A stretch of DNA of 64,000 nucleotides, from the NCBI GenBank assembly GCA_963082975.1, contig OY720348.1:18405146-18469145 (forward strand), written 5' to 3'. Under the pieces are notes generated by a model. It worked only from the letters and a program-made list of their open reading frames with translations. It did no database searches and was not told the origin of the DNA. Shown in pieces: positions 38,101 to 46,750 of the stretch; the first letter of the stretch is position 1, and the number at the start of each line of letters is the position of its first letter. This DNA comes from Labia minor. Taxonomy: Eukaryota; Arthropoda; Insecta; Dermaptera; Spongiphoridae. The translations under genes and the position numbers were made by a program.

Positions 38101-39911
38101 TCAATAATTAAGTAGTCAATAAAACATTACTTAATGACATCCTATTTTGAGGTTCATAATTAGCTAATCTTGCAAACTTTAATCCTTTTTATCTCGTCAA
38201 TTAGAATCACCCTTGCCATTTTTAAGATTTGGCTAAAACAAGTGTTGGCAATCTTTTGTTACGGAAGAGCCAAAAGTTACAATTTACAAGATTTCCATGT
38301 TTTTAAAAAGCCACTAATATTTTTTTTCAATATTATGGTATTTGATTAGGATTAGGTATATAATTTTTTTTTTCAATAAATATCCTGTTTACGGTATTTT
38401 TTTTCAATATAATATTTTGATTTTTGAAAATAAAATAATACAATTTTTAATATTTGCGCATGGAATTGAAGAACCGCATGAGGCTCATCACAGTTTGCCG
38501 ACCCCTGGCCTTTAGTAATTATACATCTAAAGACAAATAAACTATTAAATGGAATTTCGATGTCTGGAGAAGCAGTTTTTTTAATACTTGTACTTATAAT
38601 TTTCATTCATAGTCAATCCATTCTTTTATCTCCTTTAAGATGTTTTTTTTTTATTTGTAAATTTTCTTGTGAAAGCGTGAAAATCAATTCAATATGCTCT
38701 ATGGTACATTCACTATGTTTTCTTAGACAGTAACTATTTACAAATTATATATAAAAAAAAATGAATGAAACCTAAATAGTTTATGAAAAAAGTAAAATTA
38801 TCAAATAAAAATAAGTTAATGGAAGAATTCATGTATTCTCAACCTGTGGGTGCGACTTTCTAGGGGCGCGCGAGAATATTAAAAAAACAAAATTATTTAT
38901 TAATTTAATAGAATTATTAAAAGAAAAGCCCACATTGACATAGAAAAACTCTTTTTTGTCAGTTAAAAATAATGTAAAAACAGAATCTCCAAGATACTCA
39001 TTATACATTATTGTTGTATACATTTTATTGTAAGTGGGAGGTGCAATGGAAATTATAATTGAAAACTGGGCCACGAATACTGAAAGGTTGAGAATCGCAG
39101 GAACAATTGACAAATTACATAAAAATATTCAATCATTTAAATCTTAAGATCTAAACTTAACCACTGGATATCATTGATCTTTATACAAACTCAAACCTGA
39201 TTGATAAGGGGGATGGGCCAATTTATCAAGGTTGACAAATTTACCATGGTTGATTCAATAACATGTGGTATCTTTAAGACCTTGTCGAATATGGGGGCTA
39301 TGTTACGTATTCTCCTTCATTCAGATAAAATTAAATGTGGAATGAGAGAATGAATGAGGATGAGAGAGAGGAAGAAGTAAGAAAATAGATTTAGAGGAGT
39401 AAAAGTGTGAATGACATGATTCCTCTACCTCTACGTAAGAGAAGGATGAAGAAATCATGAGATCACGTGAGGGCAGGGACGCTGCTCCCTGATGCAGATA
39501 TCTTTTCTATTATATAGAAAATTATATAGAAAAATTATATAGAAAAGAATTTACCCTTAAGTACATTAATATATATATATATATATATAAATATTTTATA
39601 TATATATATTAGCGAAGCTGCCTCTCATTCTCATGGTCCTGGGTTCAAGTCCCCGACCTAGCTGTGGTCTATGGGACGGAGTCAACTCAGCCTCCGGGAT
39701 CAACATTGAGAAGCTACTTAATAAAAAGTACCGCCTCCGATTAAGAAAATCAAGGAAATGGTTGATAGGACCCGTTTTACTGATCATAGGACACCTCATT
39801 GATATAACCGATTTGATAGGCGTTGTCCTTGCTTAGGACACACAAAAGTCAGAGGTTTTATATAAATATATATATTTCTCTTCTTATATCACAAATCATA
39901 AATTTATACTA

Positions 39912-39949
<38 letters not shown>

Positions 39950-41196
39950 CTAGAACCATTCAATAATGAAAGAGACAAATAGCTATAGCTCAAAAACAGT
40001 TTATTTGATTCTTACAAAACTCAGGGTTTTTTTTCCAACATAATCACACCCCACAGTTATGCACTTGGATCATCTTTCTTGCTGCTTCCTAATTCCCTTG
40101 TTAAATAATTCTTTCGATTTACCCCGGAGCCACTTTTGCACCGCTTCCTTAACTTCATCATTGTTAGCAAATCTTTTCCAAGTATGGGGGTCTATGAGTG
40201 ATCCAAACAGTTAAAAATCAGATGGAGCGAGGTCGGGACTGTAGGCAGGATGAAGTAAGACCACCCAATCCAATTTTTGAAGCTTATTATGTGTCAGCTT
40301 CGGAAGCTGCAAGAAAGATGGGACAAGTGCATAACTGGGGGGGTGTGATTATGTTCAAAAAAAGCTTGAATTTTGTAAGAATCAAATAAACCGTTTTTGA
40401 GCTATAGCTATTTGTCTCTTTCATTATTGAATGATTCTCGTATAATATATATATATATATAAGCATAACGATATCTCACCAATACTACTTTAAATCAAGA
40501 TACAATTATTCTTGTAACAACGACGTATCTAAGAATATAATATCTATGCAAAGCATCTTTTAATATAAAATTTTTAATAAAAATTTTCAGTATAAAAGTT
40601 TTGTTTTTAAGAAGCATAGCTAGTCCACTATTAATGAGCTAAACATTACTGCTATTCTTGATAAATTCTTCCATGATGTTAATTGATTGCGTCGTACCTC
40701 TCAATAAATTATATTTTATAATTGAAATTTTCATTCATTTTCCAATTTTAGAAATTAATTTTCAACTACATATTCATTCTGTTCATTTCAAATTAATTTC
40801 ATATTTATTTTCTTTTGTTTTATTTCATAGGCTGATGACAATTTTAGAATTCTCTGGATTGTCTCTCATTATCTTATATTTCTGAGTTCTGTTTTGACCC
40901 CATTTATATATGGGTTAAGTAATGAGAAAATGCGATGTGCTCTTCGCCTAATGTATTTAAGGCAGCTAAAACAAATTTGTTGCAAAACTGGAATGGCATC
41001 TAGACAAAATAACACAATGCAAACTGTCGAAGGGAAAGTGATTGAACAACAAGAGATCATGAAAAGTCAAACCAAAAGAAATTTCACGAATCGAAGAGCT
41101 CTGGAGCCCCGGGAAGCAACATCTACACCACAGAATAAAAATCTGATGACAAACATGGAAAAATTTCGCACTCTCTCTACCGAATGTTACTTATAA
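29160..41196 (+). CDS. Class A (rhodopsin-like) G-protein-coupled receptor, orphan peptide-receptor type
   Basis: Exons 29160-29240, 31211-31514, 33336-33514, 34072-34215, 34543-34719 and 40831-41196 join in phase to 1251 nt, 416 aa. The N-terminus has two N-glycosylation sequons (NGS, NKS). TM1 is about 51-73 with Asn in IFANT; TM2 about 84-106 with Asp94; Cys121 and Cys200 fit the TM3-ECL2 disulphide; the DRY site is Y144-D145-R146; TM4 carries SWM; TM5 has LLMWLPLG. TM6 has CRLP (273-276) where CWxP is usual, and TM7 has TPFIY (318-322) instead of NPxxY. A basic, Ser/Thr-rich tail of about 90 residues follows. The pattern resembles arthropod orphan receptors often labelled QRFP- or NPFF-like, but ligand and symbol cannot be assigned. 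The last intron (6.1 kb) is packed with transposons. The first exon, separated by 2 kb, is supported by phase and by a plausible extracellular N-terminus. Confidence 0.93.
29365..29969. mobile_element. TA-flanked MITE, 605 bp, pogo/Tigger-like ends
   Basis: Perfect inverted ends CACCTATCCCCCGATTTACA (continuing CGGTA) at both sides, flanked by TA. The inner parts repeat the theme GTGTAAATCGAAA. There is no transposase. The end style (a short C-rich start followed by ATTTACACG) recalls pogo/Tigger relatives, inferred by pattern only. Confidence 0.85.
30512..30845. repeat. Diverged tandem duplication, units about 200 bp apart
   Basis: TAGAAAATAAACATTT (30512) and TAGAAAATAAACACTT (30713), then GAATGATGACACAACTTTTA at 30573 and again near 30787, then TTTAAATATGGATTT in both. 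The two units are direct repeats separated by about 200-214 bp. Confidence 0.7.
31680..33198. mobile_element. hAT element interrupted by a mariner remnant
   Basis: Left end CAGGACCGCAATAAG, right end reversed TAGGGCCGCACCAAA, flanked by CTCCCAAG (31672-31679) and CTTCCAAG (33199-33206), a 7 of 8 match. Removing the nested mariner leaves about 770 bp without a transposase. Confidence 0.7.
32025..32774 (-). mobile_element. Mariner remnant nested in a hAT element
   Basis: TA-bounded, 750 bp, with inverted ends CGAGGTTTGTTCAAAAGAAA and, reversed, CGCGTTCTGTCCAAAAGGAA. The minus strand keeps the mariner block PQPPYSPDLALCDFF, preceded by SNVLFTVFFDYNDVVHHEFL, with the intervening segment deleted. 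Downstream, frame-broken, are KGKPFATIDEI-type residues. It cannot be active. Confidence 0.85.
33515..34071 (+). other. Intron 3 of the GPCR gene
   Basis: 557 nt, nearly all occupied by a copy of the dispersed repeat listed at 33541. Confidence 0.75.
33541..34024 (+). repeat. Dispersed repeat family, second copy
   Basis: Same family as 19455-20052 but in the opposite orientation. It shares GAGATAGTCGAGTGG, CACGCGCTGGTTTAATAAAC, ATGTAGCTCATTCGGAAGAG and the AT-rich tract between. It lacks the hairpin end of the first copy. Confidence 0.75.
34216..34542 (+). other. Intron 4 of the GPCR gene
   Basis: 327 nt, of which 252 are the perfect-arm MITE at 34244-34495. Confidence 0.8.
34244..34495. 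mobile_element. MITE with perfect 70-bp inverted arms
   Basis: Both ends read TACAGGGTCCGGCAGTCAAA inward for about 70 bp without a mismatch, flanked by TA. The centre is only about 110 bp. The identity of the arms suggests a recent insertion. No coding sequence is present. Confidence 0.92.
35010..35160 (+). repeat. Dispersed CACGTGAGGGCAGG repeat, partial copy
   Basis: It shares with 36495-36745 and 39300-39560 the order GACATGATT, ATCATGAG, CACGTGAGGGCAGGAACGCC, CCCTGA, TCTTTTCTA and AGAAAAGAATCTAC. Confidence 0.7.
35923..36370 (+). repeat. Dispersed repeat shared with 62925-63215
   Basis: Both copies contain AATTAATATTTAA, AAAATGAATCTAC followed by TTTCAT, AGTTCCAA and ATGTCTCACTCGT in the same order. 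The class is not recognised. Confidence 0.6.
36388..36459. repeat. Two abutting perfect palindromes
   Basis: Palindrome 1 (36388-36430) has 20-bp arms ending in CCCCCC/GGGGGG around a 3-nt GAA loop. Palindrome 2 (36431-36459) has 14-bp arms TATAGGAGACTCTT around a single A. There is no base between them and no mismatch in either. Confidence 0.9.
36495..36745 (+). repeat. Dispersed CACGTGAGGGCAGG repeat, full unit
   Basis: It begins TATGCTAGGTATTCTCCTTC and ends AGAAAAGAATCTAC, with the central CACGTGAGGGCAGGGACGCC. The same start and end occur at 39300-39560. Confidence 0.7.
37248..37436 (+). pseudogene. hAT transposase C-terminal (dimerisation) remnant
   Basis: A 62-codon open frame with WTMVARFNSFFGSTYLCESA, then FSYMNAIKTKQRSQITD and LESCLRIALSS before a stop, the conserved hAT C-terminal block. 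No upstream transposase domains (zinc finger, RNase H-like core) were found in the element, so this is a decayed fragment. Confidence 0.85.
38239..38509. mobile_element. Degraded hAT MITE
   Basis: Right end, reversed, CAGGGGTCGGCAAACTGTG; left end CAAGTGTTGGCAATCTTTTG. The flanking 8-mers GGCTAAAA and GCCTTTAG match only partly, so the target duplication is uncertain. Confidence 0.6.
38830..39100. mobile_element. hAT MITE, 271 bp, same family as 1578
   Basis: It shares ATTCTCAACCTGTGGGTGCG at the left and AATACTGAAAGGTTGAGAAT at the right with the 1578 element. Flanks GAAGAATT (38822-38829) and GAACAATT (39101-39108) differ at one base. Confidence 0.85.
39300..39560 (+). repeat. Dispersed CACGTGAGGGCAGG repeat, third copy
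   Basis: The same ordered landmarks as 36495-36745, with a short internal expansion of TATATAGAAAA near its end. Confidence 0.7.
39610..39860 (+). mobile_element. tRNA-derived SINE, copy A
   Basis: The head keeps TAGCGAAGCTGCCTC and the box B GGGTTCAAGTCC; the body has GGGACGGAGTCAAC, CGCCTCCGAT and the tail CTCATTGATATAACC, then TTGATAGGCGTTGTCC. The 5' end runs into a TA microsatellite. The family has four other copies in the window. Confidence 0.85.
39950..40440 (-). mobile_element. Mariner remnant, 491 bp
   Basis: TA-bounded, with inverted ends of about 70 bp (inner part GAAAGAGACAAATAGCTATA). The minus strand keeps the C-terminus of a mariner transposase: FANNDEVKEAVQKWL, FNKGIRKQQER, a stop, then CITVGCDYVGK. 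The N-terminal two thirds are gone. Confidence 0.85.
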
Positions 41197-41350
41197 TTGC
41201 GTCAAATTTTGTCATTGGTTTTAATTGTAATCCCATTTAGAAGATATGTAGTCAAAAATTATTTTCAAATCTTAACATTGTTCTATTAATCATTTATTTA
41301 TTGAAACATATTGAAAAATATATATTAAAAAAAAAAAAAAAAAAATTATT

Positions 41351-41356
41351 AATAAA
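41351..41356 (+). terminator. Possible poly(A) signal for the GPCR gene
   Basis: AATAAA 155 nt after the stop codon, just beyond an A-rich tract of about 20 nt. Confidence 0.4.
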
Positions 41357-41859
41357 ATATGAAATATTTTTGTCAATGGATCTAAAAACTTTTCAGACAG
41401 TATTAGTGCCAATATATTCTCCGGAATAATACCCATCTGATAATTTTTTTAAGGAAGAAATGTTACAAAAGACAAATTGATTATATTATAATTATTTATG
41501 TTAACAAAAAAAAATCTAATAAATAAACCATTAAATAAACATATAAAAAAATATCATATACCTATCATAAATATATATGATAAATTACAGAAGTACCATA
41601 TTAATATGTATTGAATGGCAACTATACATATATAAGCATTGTAATAAAAATAAAATATAAATAAATATATATACTTAGATAATTTTGCATGTTTTATTTT
41701 ATTGATTTAATCAATTATTTTGTTCAAAGATTTTAAAATCATTTATTAAATATCATTTAATGATAAAGAGAAGGTAGTTCAAAGAAGATTATTTGGATCG
41801 ACCCCTCAGTGTGATGGAAATCATGGAATTCATCTTATCTTATCATGCTAGCTAAAATT

Positions 41860-42473
41860 GTTTGTATATATAGCCATGGGTTCACAAAAACCGCTCTAAC
41901 GATTTTTTTGAAATTCACACTAGATATAGTATTTATAAAGAAAAATTGAGTTTTATTGATCATATCTCAGGAAAAATACATCTTCATTATTTTTTCTTAA
42001 TTTAAATTTATATATGGATGAAGTCACAAATGACATCCATATTGAAATTTGACTCCCGCCTTTTTTAAAGGATATTGTATTAATATTTTTTTTTATATTT
42101 AAAATATTTTAAAATTTTTTATTTAATTTCGAAATAAAATTAAAAATATATATTTTAATAATATTTTATAATTATAAATTACGATATATATTTATCATTC
42201 TTCCAATAAAAAAAAATATTCATGCACTTAGAAACATAATAATACATATTTATGTATTATTGAGGACCCCAAGTTCCATTCATTTTAATCAGATTGATGC
42301 AATGATGCAACATTTAATAATTGTAATAAATAATTAAAGATTGTATATCAATATTTTTTAAAGGGTCGAGCGGGAGCTCGGTGTCTCAAGTATTAATATT
42401 ACCAGCCATACCCAATAATAATGAATTTTTTTTAACTTAATTACCGAGCCGAAGCTCGGGGTCCCGGTACTAG
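41860..42473 (+). mobile_element. Helitron-like element, 3' end well defined
   Basis: The 3' end has the Helitron layout: hairpin CCGAGCCGAAGCTCGG (444-459 of the 42 kb), a 10-nt spacer, then CTAG at 42470-42473. Near the other end is AAACCGCTCTAACGATTTTT, a phrase found inside many arthropod Helitrons. A second, older-looking hairpin CGAGCGGGAGCTCG lies at 42367-42380. There is no Rep/helicase coding. The 5' border is a guess. Confidence 0.6.
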
Positions 42474-42589
42474 AGAATATAAACACCAATGTATTAAGAT
42501 AAAAATAAAATAGATGTAAATAATTGCTTAAAAAATAAGATTTAACTACTTTTGATATGTATAATTGGAAATATATAAAACAATTATTT

Positions 42590-43030
42590 TGCCGGTTGAA
42601 TTATATGGGTGTGAAGCATGGTCTATGACCCTGTGAGATGAGAGTAGATTTAGAATATTTGAGAATCCATCGCAGTATTTATGGACCAAAAATAGATGAG
42701 GTCAGGAATGGTGGAGACTGCATAACAAGGAATTGCATGACCTCTATGCATCCCCAGACATAGTTAGAGTTATAAATCGAGAAGGCTGTAATGGGTAGGG
42801 CACGTGGTTAGAATGGGAGAGGAAAGAATGACGAGAAATATATTGGTGTGGAGACCGATTGGGAAACGTCCGCTTGGAAGACCAAGGACGCGGTGGGTGG
42901 ACAATTTAGGAAGAGATAGGAAGAGACGTGAGAGAGATGGGAGAGGATAGGGATTGGATGGTTGTGGCTCAGGATAGGGATACTTGGAGAAGTGTGGTTG
43001 CTACGGCCAGGAACTTTTTAGTTCCGTAGA
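42590..43030 (+). pseudogene. Non-LTR retrotransposon ORF fragment
   Basis: The plus strand reads VELYGCEAWSMTL, a stop, then WWRLHNKELHDLYASPDIVR, with frame changes before MVVAQDRDTWRSVVATARNF. This is the post-RT portion of a LINE ORF, interrupted by stops and frameshifts. A related piece sits at 27655. Confidence 0.75.
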
Positions 43031-45129
43031 GCTACAGAGATAGATGTATAATTAGAGAAAATAAAAATTAATTTTTCCTTATTATTTATATTCAATTTGT
43101 ATTCTTTCTATCTTTAAAAATTTGTCAATTATTTATAAAAATGGTACTAATTTAATAGACTAGAAAACGAAAATGAGGAATCAATTTTAAAATTTTTACT
43201 AGGAGTTGACACAAATAATTTGAAACGGATGGGCAACGTTGTGATCGCGTATCCCTGAGGAAAATGGAACTTAATGTTATTTCCACATAAGTATTGATTG
43301 AGAATAATATTTGATGTGTAAACTTTTGCTTTATATTAAGATAAGTATCAATTAAACCTATTTATTTATTTTTTCATTTAATAAGCTATAAATAAATAAT
43401 GTATTGAATGTATTTGTATGATCACACAGTGCCTGCTCGAGCTTATTATGCGCTCAAGGCGAAATTGATATAATATATAAATTTGGCGCCCCTTCGAAAT
43501 TGGCGCCCCAGGTTGTCGCCTGATTTTGAGTCAATCGAATTGAATCACAAAAATTTCTCATTCATGAAAGATTCTAAAACTATTTTTAAATTATTCAGTT
43601 AAAAAAAGTCAAAAAATAAACAAAAGATGTATTTCCCCTGACATCATTCACAAATAAGTTAATCGAATTGTTATTGTAAGAAATAAAGATATAGAAAACA
43701 GACAAACCAGGGGCGTATATGTAAGAAATCAAGAGACGTATAAGACGGTCTAAAATATAAATATTAAAAAATTGAATGAAAAAGAAAAAAAAAGAAAAAT
43801 TTTATATATCAATTTAGTAATAGTCTGAAATCTTGAATTTTTGGATATGGGACTTGGATTACTCTCAGCAGAGTTATTCATTTTAAATTTTTCTACTTTT
43901 ACGTACAAAATACAATATACATAATATATCATTTTTTTTTATTTTACATAAATTTCACAATAACTTTACAAATGTAAAATTTCGATTACAAATTATTTAT
44001 CTTATAGATGATATCACAATATACATATATATTTATTTATTGTATTTTTAATGATTTAACATCAAAATTAATTGATTATATATCATTAATTTTCAATCTA
44101 AAAATTTCTCGTTTTTTTTTAAATTACCTGATATTTATGAAATATCTCATTATTTATATGATATTTACATTTCCAGGTATTTATATAGTTACAAAAATTT
44201 GTATTTTTACATTTTACATTCATTAAAAATTAATGAAGAATTTCCTTATAATTGATAGTTTACTTCAATTCAATAATGTTATTTGGGAAATAGATAGCTT
44301 ATAATTATTAAAATTTTATAAATAATATTAAATGAAATGGAATATTATATTTATTGTTTTGAAAGAACAAATATAAAAATGTCTAAAAAATTTGTTTTGA
44401 TTTATTTTATAGATATTTTGATATTTATAAATTTGAAACCTTTAAATATTCTAATAAATTAAAAAAAATATATATTACAAATATAAAAGTGAAGTTTCAT
44501 TCCATTACTATTCAATAATTTCAAACTTTTACAATTACCATAAATTTAAATTTTGAAATTATAACATAATTTTTTTTTCTGAATTTATTTTCTAAATAAA
44601 TTATAAAATACAACAACAAAAAAACCTAAAAAAAAAAAATTTTATAAAGATTTCATATTTAAAAAGATTTAATTAATAAAATAATGCAATTTTATTAATA
44701 TTTCGTTTTTTTTGTTTAATTTGATTACAATATATTGAAAAAATGAATTTGTCAAAATATAAAAGTGATTAATTACTAGAAATTAATTAACTTGTATAAT
44801 TGAATTTTTTGTATTTATTTTATTATTTGTCTTTTATAACATAAATATGAAGAAACTTATGAATTCATATTTTTGTATACATACATTCATGTTTTTTTCA
44901 TCTTTTAAAGAAACAATAATTAAGTTCTATTAACAATTCTTGTATATTAATAGAGTTTTCGTAATTTTTTGTAGTTATAGTTTTTAAATATAAAAATTTC
45001 ATAAATAAATTAACAAAATATGGCTAATTATTATAATTAAGTATTTCTCGTTGAATTTTTTAAAAAATATTTTTACAAATCTATATACATGTGGTTAGTA
45101 GTCTAAATATATTCTCGAGATTAATTAAT

Positions 45130-45135
45130 TTTATT
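45130..45135 (-). terminator. ds: Possible poly(A) signal for dachsous
   Basis: AATAAA on the minus strand 32 nt after the dachsous stop codon. Several other AT-rich candidates lie further downstream, so this one is not certain. Confidence 0.35.
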
Positions 45136-45166
45136 TACAGGGTCCGACTTTCAAAATAAAAAGCGG

Positions 45167-46750
45167 TTAGGAACTGGGTGGCAACCCGGGACGGCGGACT
45201 ACGCCGTGGGGAGGTTGAGCTGGCACTAGTGGCGAAATACTAGGAGAACGTGTTGCTAAAGGAGACAAAGAAGGACTGAAACTCGGTGACATGGCAGCTG
45301 ATGTACTAAATACGGCTCCGCTCGCAGAATCATGGCTTATTGGTGATCTAGGAAGCATTAATAAATGCATTGGATGGGTCTGTTGTTGCAATTGACTTGA
45401 ACCAGAGGAGGGCGGAGCTGAAGTTCTTGGTACTGCTACTGATCTAGGAGCCACGGAAGTAAGTAAGGGAGGGGGTAAAAGTTTGGTTGTAGTTGATTGC
45501 GATGCAAGAAGTCCTTGACCAGCACTGTGAGGCCCCTGTTGACTGGTCGTTGATGGGGCTGAATCGTCTTTTAATCGAGCAATTTCACTAAAAACATGTG
45601 CTAGGGGCTGATATTGAGGGCCCCAATCTAATAAATAGTCCCAATTATAGCTTCCCGTTAACTCTTCTTCACTATGTACAATTGAACTTAAAGAACCACT
45701 CATTGGTGGTTGATGGCCCCCACTACCGGGAGAATTTACATCACCAAAATTTCCTGGCGGCATAACATCCAATACAGCACCAGAAGATGTACTTCCTTCT
45801 TCAACATCATTCAATTTTGCATATATGAGATTTGTAATATCGTCATTTGATGCAGGTGGTGCTGGTGGAGGTGGTTGAGGCTGCTGTTCATAGTTCATTG
45901 TTAAATTAGCCAAACTTTCAACAATTCCAAGTCTTGCCAGATATTGCTGAGTATTTTGAACTGAAATATCTGAAAGATTATCTCTTACACTTGAAGCCCC
46001 TTCCAGATCCAATTCATCTAAATGATTGTGATTTCCATGATTTAACCCTCCCAAACTATTCAAACCACTTCCGCTCGTGCCACCCCCACCTGCTTCATTT
46101 ATCATTCTTATTTCTTCATCTTCAACATCACCCTCTTCAGCTGAACCACGTCCACTTGAACCACTATGGCATTGATCAGAACCACCTCCAAGCTCCGAAG
46201 CGGTAGCTGCTCCGGAACCTCCACCAGAACTGCCACCTCCTCCACCAACATATTGAGATATTTCATCATATTTTGGCGGTCCAAAAACTCCAGGGGCTGC
46301 CGATGGAGTTGTTGAATCGTGAAAAGCTTCATTATGAACGCCAGTTGTAGGTGGAGGTAACGCTTTACTTGTTCCACGACACACTGGCTCATTGCGTTCT
46401 CCTTTTTTACGAATATGAATATATAAAAATGAAGCTACTAATGCAGCAAGGAGAAGTAATAATAAGGCAACCATCAACGCAACAGCCCAATCAGGTAATC
46501 CAGACGTAATTGCTCCACCTTGAGATGATTCTGTTAATGTTGTTTCAGTGCTACTAAGAGAACCTCCAAGTGTAATTCCACTAGGGTCAATAGCAATTTC
46601 CACAATGGTCATATTGTTTAATGAACCTTGTCTTCCACTTGATGCTGTCACACCAAGCATTATTGTATTTGTATTTGCACTATCTACACTCGTTGCAATA
46701 TTAAAAGATAACTTTTTCCTAAGCATGATTGCACCCGAAGTACGATTGAC
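45167..46750 (-). CDS. ds: Dachsous last exon: transmembrane helix and cytoplasmic tail
   Basis: The 1584-nt terminal exon encodes the end of the last cadherin repeat (VNRTSGAIMLRKKLSFNIA), a juxtamembrane stalk rich in Ser/Thr, a helix of about 25 residues centred on ALMVALLLLLLAALVASFLY, and the tail. The tail contains a poly-Gly/Ser stretch (VGGGGGSSGGGSGAA), the block LSDISVQNTQQYLARLGIVE, and the diagnostic Dachsous motif SGSLSSIV followed by GSYNWDYLLDWGPQYQPLAH and VFSEIARLKDD, shared between insects and vertebrate DCHS1. The C-terminus is Pro/Ser-rich (repeated SPSISPL-type patches). This tail is the part that engages Dachs-pathway partners in flies. The stop codon is followed 32 nt later by AATAAA. 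Confidence 0.97.
   Translation of the reverse strand, partial: VNRTSGAIMLRKKLSFNIATSVDSANTNTIMLGVTASSGRQGSLNNMTIVEIAIDPSGITLGGSLSSTETTLTESSQGGAITSGLPDWAVALMVALLLLLLAALVASFLYIHIRKKGERNEPVCRGTSKALPPPTTGVHNEAFHDSTTPSAAPGVFGPPKYDEISQYVGGGGGSSGGGSGAATASELGGGSDQCHSGSSGRGSAEEGDVEDEEIRMINEAGGGGTSGSGLNSLGGLNHGNHNHLDELDLEGASSVRDNLSDISVQNTQQYLARLGIVESLANLTMNYEQQPQPPPPAPPASNDDITNLIYAKLNDVEEGSTSSGAVLDVMPPGNFGDVNSPGSGGHQPPMSGSLSSIVHSEEELTGSYNWDYLLDWGPQYQPLAHVFSEIARLKDDSAPSTTSQQGPHSAGQGLLASQSTTTKLLPPPLLTSVAPRSVAVPRTSAPPSSGSSQLQQQTHPMHLLMLPRSPISHDSASGAVFSTSAAMSPSFSPSLSPLATRSPSISPLVPAQPPHGVVRRPGLPPSS

Larger units (their letters stand above)
34781..38238. mobile_element. Foldback element split by a hAT insertion, right end lost
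   Basis: The left arm (34781-34924) reads GATAATTATATAA, then ATGAATTTGGATAAAACTTT, as in the copy at 24460. The sequence resumes at 37925 with ATTGATATTCTATTTAG, continues to the tract ending TTTATCTCGTCAATTAG, and then degenerates before its expected right arm. Confidence 0.75.
34720..40830 (+). other. Intron 5 of the GPCR gene, transposon-filled
   Basis: A 6.1-kb intron carrying a foldback element split by a hAT (34781-38238), a degraded hAT (38239-38509), a hAT MITE (38830-39100), a repeat unit (39300-39560), a SINE (39610-39860) and a mariner remnant (39950-40440). Confidence 0.75.
41197..45166. other. Tail-to-tail intergenic region, GPCR / dachsous
   Basis: Four kilobases holding a Helitron-like segment (41860-42473), a LINE fragment (42590-43030) and a small GC-rich patch with CAGTGCCTGCTCGAGC and two GGCGCCCC boxes (43428-43530) that may be a broken hAT. 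The rest is AT-rich without recognised content. Confidence 0.65.

Noticed and set aside
40894..41060. Minus-strand open frame over the last GPCR exon
   Set aside because: The plus-strand frame continues the seven-helix receptor in phase; the minus frame has no support.
43428..43530. CAGTGCCTGCTCGAGC and paired GGCGCCCC boxes considered as a hAT element
   Set aside because: No matching right end or target duplication could be found, so it is mentioned only as part of the intergenic stretch.
45934..46392. Open frames on both strands overlapping the last dachsous exon
   Set aside because: They are alternative-frame readings of the Gly/Ser/Pro-rich cytoplasmic tail, which is unambiguously dachsous in its own frame.
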